NCBI GenBank assembly: GCA_031286085.1
Contig: JAITUX010000079.1
Span: forward strand, 1-11,537
Length of the DNA stretch: 11,537 bases
From: Candidatus Adiutrix sp.
GTDB taxonomy: Bacteria > Desulfobacterota > Desulfarculia > Adiutricales > Adiutricaceae
Direction of reading: 5' to 3'
The translations under genes were made by a program, and so were the position numbers. Below the pieces are notes generated by a model. That model was not told the origin of the DNA. It saw only the letters and a list, made by a program, of their open reading frames with translations, and searched no databases. Every line of letters starts with the position of its first letter. The first letter of the stretch is position 1. This document shows, piece by piece, positions 6,168 to 11,537 of this stretch.

Positions 6168-6929
6168 ATGAAAATCGCGGTTTCCGGCAAGGGCGGGGTA
6201 GGCAAGACCACTTTTTCCGCCACCCTGGCCCACCTGTTCAAGGAAAACGGCAAAAAGGTCCTGGCCATAGACGCCGACCCCGACGCCAACCTGGCCGCCG
6301 CCTTGGGCTACCCCGACCTCCGGGCGGTGACCCCCATCTCGGAAATGAAGGAACTGGTGGCCGAGCGCACCGGCTCCCAGCCGGGAACCTACGGCTCCAT
6401 GTTCACCATCAACCCCAAGGTGGACGACCTGCCGGACAGCCTGGCCCGGGAGGTTGACGGCATAAGGTTCATGACCCTGGGCGGGGTCAAGAAGGGCGGC
6501 GGCGGCTGCATCTGCCCGGAGAGCACCATGCTCAAGAACATCATCATGCACCTGGTGCTGGCCCGGGACGAGGTGGTCATCATGGATATGGAGGCGGGGC
6601 TGGAGCATCTGGGCCGGGCCACGGCCTCGGGGGTGGATCACCTCATCGTGGTGGTGGAACCCGGCCAGCGCTCCCTGGAAACGGCCAGGACCGTGAGCCG
6701 CCTGGCCGCCGACCTCCATCTCCGGCGGGTTTCGGCCGTGGGGAACAAAATCAGGAGCCGGGACGACGAGGACTTCATCCGGCGGGAACTGGGCGGCCTG
6801 GAACTCCTGGGCTTTCTGCCCTTCGCCGATTCCATCATCGAAGCCGACCGCCGCTCCGTAAGCGTTTACAAAAACTCTCCGGAAGCGGCGGCGGCGGTCA
6901 GGGAAATCTTCAAGCGGATAGCCGATTGA
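6168..6929 (+). CDS. cooC: CooC-type CO dehydrogenase maturation ATPase
   Basis: Cytoplasmic P-loop ATPase of the MinD/Mrp class (CooC/AcsF), 253 residues, normal length. CooC proteins help load nickel into the C-cluster of CO dehydrogenase and dimerise around a bound metal. The deviant Walker A is GKGGVGKTT (residues 7-15, signature Lys8), followed by IDADPDAN (34-41). GGGGCICPE contains the family-defining Cys114-X-Cys116 metal-binding pair, and the switch II region reads DMEAGLEHLGR (140-150). The CxC and the EAGLEHLGR block separate it from MinD, ParA and NifH relatives. The closely related AcsF, which acts on acetyl-CoA synthase, cannot be excluded. The start has GGGAGA six bases upstream. 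No CO dehydrogenase gene is in the window; the gene sits between a DUF3786-like protein and an RND adaptor, with 13- and 15-base gaps. Confidence 0.92.
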   Translation: MKIAVSGKGGVGKTTFSATLAHLFKENGKKVLAIDADPDANLAAALGYPDLRAVTPISEMKELVAERTGSQPGTYGSMFTINPKVDDLPDSLAREVDGIRFMTLGGVKKGGGGCICPESTMLKNIIMHLVLARDEVVIMDMEAGLEHLGRATASGVDHLIVVVEPGQRSLETARTVSRLAADLHLRRVSAVGNKIRSRDDEDFIRRELGGLELLGFLPFADSIIEADRRSVSVYKNSPEAAAAVREIFKRIAD

Positions 6930-6944
6930 CCTTAAGGATAAATC

Positions 6945-8171
6945 ATGTCCGATGTTCTTCAGGATAATTACGGCCGTTTCAAATCCATTTACTTCGTCCT
7001 CATGCCCCTGGGCATCTTTCTCCTGGCCCTGGCGGCCATTCTGGCCGGGCGCCGCCAGCCGCCGCACTTCATCATGCCGCCCCAGGAAGTCGTTCTGGGC
7101 GAAGTACGGCCCAGGCATTTCTCCGACTCCTCGGAATTCGCGGCCCAGATGGAAGCCGACCCCAGGGTGGACCTGAAGGCCCGGGTCAGCGGCTTTCTGC
7201 GCCGCCAGAATTTCAGCGCCGGCGACCTGGTGAAGAAGGACCAGGTTCTGTTTCAGATCGAGCCCGACCAGTACCAGGCGCTTCTGGACATGGCCCAGGC
7301 CGAGGTGCTCTCCGCCCAGGCCCAATACGACCGGGCCAAGCGGGATTTCGACCGCATCCAGGATCTGTACCGTAAGAACACCTCGACCAAGAGTGATTTC
7401 GACACCGCCAAGGCCGCTTTCGAGGTGGCTGAAGCCCAGGTCATGAGCGCCCGGGCCCGTCAGGCCCAGGCCCGGTTGAACCTCGACTACGCGACCATCC
7501 GGGCGCCCTTCGATGGCCGCATCAGCGATACGCCCTATTCCGAGGGCAGTCTCCTGGGCCCGGAAAGCGGCGTATTGGCCACCGTGGTGGCCACCGATCC
7601 CATCCTGGTCGTCTTCGGACTGTCCAGCCGCCTCCTCACCGCCGCCGGGAGCCCGAGCGAAACCGACTATTTCAAAGAATGGCAGGTGAGCCTGAAACTG
7701 CCCCAGGGAACTGATTATCCCCAGCCGGGCCGGCTGGTTTACATTTCGCCCACCGTTGACGCCCAGACCGACACCGTCAAGTTCAAGGCCAGCTTCGCCA
7801 ACCCCGAAGGTCTCTTGCGCCACGGCCAGATCGTAACCGCCATCCTGGAGAGCGTCCGGCCCAGGTACCGGCTGGCCATACCCAAGGCGGCGGTGGTGAC
7901 CGAGGCCGAGGGCCGGTATGTCCTGGTCCCAAGGAAGGACCCGGAATCGGACGCCTGGTCGGCGGAAAAGAGGCCGGTGGTCCTGGATCAAGCGGAAACC
8001 GATCTGGAGTACTTCGTCAAGGATGGCTTGAAGGCCGGCGACCATATCCTGGTCAAGGGCCTCATGAGCGGGGGTTCCGCTCTCCGGCCGGGCGCGCCGA
8101 TACGCCCGGCCCCGCCGGAATCTCCGGGAGGCGGCCCGGTTCCGGGCCCGGCCGGGGGAGACGGTAAATGA
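6945..8171 (+). CDS. RND efflux periplasmic adaptor (membrane fusion protein)
   Basis: Periplasmic adaptor linking an inner-membrane RND pump to an outer-membrane channel; 408 residues, AcrA/HlyD class. A single membrane anchor lies at about residues 14-35 ([22 protein letters not shown]), with no lipobox cysteine, so it is held by a transmembrane helix rather than a lipid. Next come a lipoyl-like half ([22 protein letters not shown], about 75-96), an Ala/Gln-rich coiled-coil hairpin (about 112-178) and the second lipoyl half ([15 protein letters not shown], 180-194). A beta-barrel region includes [15 protein letters not shown] (268-282). A Pro/Gly-rich tail (about 380-408) is probably disordered. 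AAGGAT lies five bases before the ATG. Its stop overlaps the RND start by four bases (ATGA), so the two are translated together. Substrate cannot be inferred. Confidence 0.94.
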   Translation: MSDVLQDNYGRFKSIYFVLMPLGIFLLALAAILAGRRQPPHFIMPPQEVVLGEVRPRHFSDSSEFAAQMEADPRVDLKARVSGFLRRQNFSAGDLVKKDQVLFQIEPDQYQALLDMAQAEVLSAQAQYDRAKRDFDRIQDLYRKNTSTKSDFDTAKAAFEVAEAQVMSARARQAQARLNLDYATIRAPFDGRISDTPYSEGSLLGPESGVLATVVATDPILVVFGLSSRLLTAAGSPSETDYFKEWQVSLKLPQGTDYPQPGRLVYISPTVDAQTDTVKFKASFANPEGLLRHGQIVTAILESVRPRYRLAIPKAAVVTEAEGRYVLVPRKDPESDAWSAEKRPVVLDQAETDLEYFVKDGLKAGDHILVKGLMSGGSALRPGAPIRPAPPESPGGGPVPGPAGGDGK

Positions 8172-11100
8172 TTTCCCGGGTTTTCATCGACCGGCCGCGC
8201 CTGGCGATGGTGGTGTCCCTGATCATCACCATCGCCGGCCTCATCGCCCTGGTCAACATTCCGGTGACCCAGTTCCCGAACATCGTGCCCCCCCAGGTCA
8301 ACATCAGGGCCAGCTACCCCGGGGCCAGCGCCGAAACCCTGGAGAGTTCGGTGGCCCAGCTTATAGAAGAGGCCGTCAACGGCGTGGACCGGATGATGTA
8401 CATGTCCAGCCAGTCCTCGGGCAACGGCAGCTACACCCTGAACGTGACCTTTGAAATCGGCACCGACCCGGACATGAACATGGTCAACGTGCAGAACCGG
8501 CTTAAGAAGGTCGAGCCGATCCTGCCGGCCGACGTCACCCGCATCGGCGTGAACGTGGACAAGAGCTTCTCCGGCATACTCAAGGGGGTCAGCTTCTTCT
8601 CCCCGGACGGCAGCCTGGACAAGCTGACCCTCTCCAACTGGGTCACCACCAACGTGATAGACGAAGTGGCCCGCATTCCCGGGGTCGGCAGCATCCAGAA
8701 CTTCGGCAGCCCGTACAGCATGAGGGTCTGGCTGGACGCCGTCCGCATGGCCAAGCTGGGCCTGACCCAGGCCGACGTCATCCAGGCCTTGAACCAGCAG
8801 AACATCCAGGCCGTGGTGGGGGAAGTGGGGGCGCCCCCGACCAACGGCCGGCAGGAACTTCACTTCACCCTCAACGCCCAGGGCCGCCTCATCACCGCCG
8901 AGGAGTTCGGCGGCGTCATCCTCCGGGCCGGCCCGGGCGGGGTGTTGCGCCTGGAGGACATAGCCGTGGTGGAACTGGGCTACGAACAATACACCCCCAC
9001 GGCCTTCTACAACGGCCTCCCGGCCTCGGGCCTCATGGTCAGCCAAACGTCCAGCGCCAACGCCATTGAAGTGGTGGACAGGCTTGACGCCGTCCTGGCC
9101 GACCTGAGCCGCCGCTTCCCCCCCGGTCTGGCCTACGACACGATCTTCGACACCACCACCTTCGTCCGGGCCTCCATCAACAAGGTCTATGAAACCATCA
9201 TCATCGCCTTCATACTGGTGGTGGGGGTGGTTTACCTCTTTCTGGGCAACTGGCGGACCACCCTGATCCCCATGGTCGCCGTGCCGGTCTCCCTGGTGGG
9301 CGCCTTCGCCGTCCTCTGGGCCGCCGGTTTTTCGGCCAACACCATTTCCCTCCTGGCCCTGGTCCTGGCCATCGGCATTGTGGTGGACGACGCCATAGTG
9401 GTGGTGGAGAACGTGGAGCGGCTCATGGAAGAGGAAAACCTCCCCCCCAGGGAAGCGGCCCTCCAGGCCATGAAGGAAATCACCGGGCCCATCGTGGCCA
9501 TCACCCTGGTCCTCCTGTCGGTCTTCATCCCGGTGGCCTTCATCCCCGGGGTCTCCGGCAAGCTCTACCAGCAGTTCGCGCTGACCATATCCGTCTCCAC
9601 CTTCATTTCGGGCATAAACGCCCTGACCCTGTCGCCGGCCCTCTGCTCCATACTGCTAAAGCCGGGGCATGGCCGCCAGCCTAATTTCGCGGTCCGCAAT
9701 TTTCAAAGATTCATGGGCGGCTTCCGCCGCCGCTACGTGGGGCTGGTGACCGCCCTGTTGCGGCGCTCGGCCTTCGGGCTGGTCCTGGTGGCCGTCTTCC
9801 TCTTCTCCTCCGGCCTGGTCCTCAACCGGATGCCCACCGGCTTCGTGCCCGACGAGGACATGGGGGCCGTCCTGGTGCAACTGGGCACTCCCGAGGGCAC
9901 CTCCTTCGACAAGACCCAGGAGGTGGTCTTAAGGGCCGTCAAGATACTTAAGGAGATACCAGGGGTCCGCAACGTCATGGCGGTGCTGGGACTGAACCTC
10001 ATCAACAATTCGGTGCAGAACAACGCCGCTTTCATGTTCATACTCCTGGACGGCTACGAATTGCGGACCGACCGCTCCAGGTCCCAGGCGGCCGTCCTGA
10101 TGGAGGCCAACCGGCGCCTGGCCGCCATCACCGAGGGCACGGCCCGCTGCTTCCCCTTTCCGCCCATCATCGGCTTGGGCTCGGTGGGCGGCTTTGAATA
10201 CCAGCTCCTTGATTTCGAGGGCCGCCCTCTCCGCGAATTCGAGGCCCTGGGCCAGGGCCTGATGGGCCGGGCCATGGGCGACCCCCGCCTGCTCTACGCC
10301 ATGACCTTTTTCAACACCAACACCCCGGTCATAGAAATCACCCTGGATAGGGACAAGACCGAGGCCCTAGGGGTGGCCGCCTCCGACGTTTTCGCCGCCA
10401 TGCAGTCCTTCCTGGCCGGCTATTACGTAAACGACTTCAACCTGGGCGGACGGACCTTCAAGGTCAACCTGCTGGCCGGGGCCGGCCAGCGCCGCAACCT
10501 TGAGGACGTCTATAACCTCCACGTCCGCTCCAGGTCCGGGGACATGGTGCCCTTAAGGTCCCTGGTCGAGGGCCGGCTCACCACCGCGCCCCACAACATC
10601 ACCCGCTACAACAACAGCCGGACCATCAAGATCCAGGGTTCGGCCAAGCCCGGCCTGGGCACGGGCCAGGCCATCGCGGCCATGGAGGAGGTTTCCGCAA
10701 GCCTCCCCACCGGTTACGGCTTCAAGTGGACCGGCGGCACCCTGCAGGAAAAGGAGGCCACGGGCCGGACCGCCTATGTCTTCTGCCTGTCCCTTCTCTT
10801 CGCCTATCTCTTCCTGGTGGCCCTCTACGAGAGCTGGACCATACCCATCGGGGTGATCTTCTCCATCTCCGCCGCCCTCTACGGCGCCCTCTTGGCGGTG
10901 ATGATCAGCGGCCAGGCCCTGGACATCTACGTCCAGATCGGCCTGGTCACCCTCATCGCCCTGGCCGCCAAGAACGCCATTCGCATAGTGGAGTTCGCCA
11001 AGGCGGCCCGGGAGAGGGGCCGCGGCATCCGGGAGTCCGCGGTCGAGGGCGCCAATTTGCGGTTCCGGGCGGTCATGATGACCTCCATCTCCTTTCTGGC

Positions 11101-11311
11101 CGGCCTTTTCCCCCTCATAATCTCCACCGGGCCCGGGGCCATGAGCCGCCAAAACGTCTCGATGGCCGTCTTCGGCGGCATGTTCAGCGCCTCCCTCCTG
11201 GGCATCGTCGTCATTCCCCTGGTTTACGCCATGTTCCAGAAAATGAGGGAAAGGTTCCACAAATTGAGAGGACGCAGTCTTTATGCCCAGCCTTCAGGGA
11301 GCGCTGATTAA
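8168..11311 (+). CDS. HAE1-family RND efflux transporter (AcrB-like)
   Basis: Inner-membrane proton-driven pump of 1047 residues, almost the length of AcrB, with the usual duplicated plan. TM1 is near residues 10-31 and a large periplasmic loop follows. TM2-6 run from about 342, TM7 is near 534-552, a second loop follows, and TM8-12 run from about 868. The proton-relay aspartates are Asp407 and Asp408 in [15 protein letters not shown], at the same numbers as in AcrB. The relay lysine is Lys935 in AAKNAI, and RFRAVMMTS supplies the conserved TM11 arginine. The DD motif and loops fit drug/organic-solute (HAE1) pumps better than metal (HME/CzcA) pumps. GGGGGAG lies seven bases before the start. 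Odd point: Arg939 stands where most relatives have a hydrophobic residue in TM10. No TolC-like gene follows, so an outer-membrane channel must come from elsewhere. Confidence 0.96.
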   Translation: MISRVFIDRPRLAMVVSLIITIAGLIALVNIPVTQFPNIVPPQVNIRASYPGASAETLESSVAQLIEEAVNGVDRMMYMSSQSSGNGSYTLNVTFEIGTDPDMNMVNVQNRLKKVEPILPADVTRIGVNVDKSFSGILKGVSFFSPDGSLDKLTLSNWVTTNVIDEVARIPGVGSIQNFGSPYSMRVWLDAVRMAKLGLTQADVIQALNQQNIQAVVGEVGAPPTNGRQELHFTLNAQGRLITAEEFGGVILRAGPGGVLRLEDIAVVELGYEQYTPTAFYNGLPASGLMVSQTSSANAIEVVDRLDAVLADLSRRFPPGLAYDTIFDTTTFVRASINKVYETIIIAFILVVGVVYLFLGNWRTTLIPMVAVPVSLVGAFAVLWAAGFSANTISLLALVLAIGIVVDDAIVVVENVERLMEEENLPPREAALQAMKEITGPIVAITLVLLSVFIPVAFIPGVSGKLYQQFALTISVSTFISGINALTLSPALCSILLKPGHGRQPNFAVRNFQRFMGGFRRRYVGLVTALLRRSAFGLVLVAVFLFSSGLVLNRMPTGFVPDEDMGAVLVQLGTPEGTSFDKTQEVVLRAVKILKEIPGVRNVMAVLGLNLINNSVQNNAAFMFILLDGYELRTDRSRSQAAVLMEANRRLAAITEGTARCFPFPPIIGLGSVGGFEYQLLDFEGRPLREFEALGQGLMGRAMGDPRLLYAMTFFNTNTPVIEITLDRDKTEALGVAASDVFAAMQSFLAGYYVNDFNLGGRTFKVNLLAGAGQRRNLEDVYNLHVRSRSGDMVPLRSLVEGRLTTAPHNITRYNNSRTIKIQGSAKPGLGTGQAIAAMEEVSASLPTGYGFKWTGGTLQEKEATGRTAYVFCLSLLFAYLFLVALYESWTIPIGVIFSISAALYGALLAVMISGQALDIYVQIGLVTLIALAAKNAIRIVEFAKAARERGRGIRESAVEGANLRFRAVMMTSISFLAGLFPLIISTGPGAMSRQNVSMAVFGGMFSASLLGIVVIPLVYAMFQKMRERFHKLRGRSLYAQPSGSAD

Positions 11312-11320
11312 TGGTCTTTT

Positions 11321-11341
11321 TCCGGGGCCGCAGGCCCCGGA
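11321..11341 (+). other. Hairpin after the RND gene, before the transaldolase
   Basis: A 9-bp perfect stem (TCCGGGGCC and GGCCCCGGA) with a three-base loop begins ten bases after the RND stop. On the plus strand the T-run precedes the stem instead of following it, so this is not a standard intrinsic terminator. It may mark an mRNA 3' end or partial termination. The remaining gap up to 11427 shows a second short repeat (CCGGC/GCCGG, about 11377-11393) and no convincing promoter. Confidence 0.45.
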
Positions 11342-11427
11342 CCCCAGAGCCGGCAGACGATAGGTCAGCGCGGAAACCGGCGCCCGAAGCCGGAAGGCCG
11401 CTGTAATTAAAATGGAGAGTTCCTATA

Positions 11428-11537
11428 ATGAAATTTTTCCTCGACACGGCCAACCTGGACGAGATAAGAGAGGCCGCCGGCTACGGCCTTTTGGACGGAG
11501 TCACCACCAACCCCAGCCTCATGGCCAAGGAAGGCCT
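11428..11537 (+). CDS. tal: Small transaldolase / fructose-6-phosphate aldolase, N-terminal fragment (runs off right edge)
   Basis: The first 36 codons of a protein of the small transaldolase family (Fsa/TalC/MipB type): [20 protein letters not shown], then [16 protein letters not shown]. The LDTAN strand and the TTNPSL motif are diagnostic of this class I aldolase fold, in which a later lysine forms the Schiff base. Full-length members have about 215-220 residues; the rest lies beyond the window. It works in the non-oxidative pentose phosphate pathway (transaldolase) or cleaves fructose 6-phosphate (Fsa); the residues separating the two are not visible, so the symbol is provisional. GGAGAG lies eight bases before the ATG. 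The 116-base gap from the RND gene shows no clear promoter, so some co-transcription is possible. Confidence 0.9.
   Translation, partial: MKFFLDTANLDEIREAAGYGLLDGVTTNPSLMAKEG

Noticed and set aside
6129..8045. 638-codon minus-strand open frame across cooC and the adaptor gene
   Set aside because: Shadow frame created by GC-rich codon use; the translation is Gly/Val/Gln/His-rich with no domain, and the opposite strand carries clear families.
7988..9046. 352-codon minus-strand open frame across the adaptor/RND junction
   Set aside because: Shadow of the adaptor and RND genes, with repetitive low-complexity translation.
11311..11406. 31-codon frame starting at a TAATG overlap with the RND stop
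   Set aside because: Despite a loosely placed AGGGAG upstream, it translates through the GC-rich hairpin as Arg/Pro-rich sequence and resembles nothing; more likely non-coding.
11424..11429. TATAAT at the transaldolase start codon
   Set aside because: It overlaps the ATG itself and has no -35 partner, so it cannot be the promoter for this gene.

Overview
The window is GC-rich bacterial chromosome with compact operons and no mobile element, tRNA, rRNA or CRISPR array that I can see. The gene set points to an anaerobic Gram-negative bacterium, most plausibly a deltaproteobacterium (Desulfobacterota). It has mannose-type PTS genes next to rapZ, a riboflavin block with nusB, a CooC-type CO dehydrogenase maturation ATPase, and an RND efflux pair that implies an outer membrane. 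The taxonomic call is inference from gene content, not from a marker gene.

Left block, minus strand, read right to left from about 4300: ribBA - ribH - nusB - rapZ - PTS EIIA - PTS EIIB - PTS EIIC (only the first codons lie inside the window). ribH and nusB are joined by a TGATG stop/start overlap, and EIIB and EIIC overlap by 11 bases. The block combines late riboflavin synthesis (RibBA makes both RibH precursors), a transcription antitermination factor, the nucleotide-binding regulator RapZ and a sugar PTS. The two wider gaps (ribBA-ribH 61 bases, rapZ-EIIA 85 bases) contain hairpins, and the second also holds a possible weak internal promoter.

Middle: a divergent intergenic region (4258-4437) carries a very good sigma70 promoter (TTGACA-17-TATCAT) driving a single DHH/DHHA1 phosphoesterase gene. 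That gene ends at a strong intrinsic terminator with a 19-bp perfect stem. On the other strand an extended -10 candidate faces ribBA.

Right block, plus strand: a second strong promoter (TTGACG-17-TATAAT), with a perfect 7-10-7 inverted repeat wrapped around its -35 box, starts a tight run. The order is a DUF3786-like protein, a CooC-type ATPase with its CxC metal motif, an RND periplasmic adaptor and an HAE1-type RND transporter. Gaps are 13 and 15 bases, then a 4-base ATGA overlap. A small transaldolase / fructose-6-phosphate aldolase gene begins 116 bases further on and runs off the right edge.

The most interesting feature is the right block: a CO dehydrogenase nickel-insertion ATPase and a conserved protein of unknown function appear to share one regulated promoter with a drug-type efflux pump. 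No CO dehydrogenase or outer-membrane channel gene is in the window.
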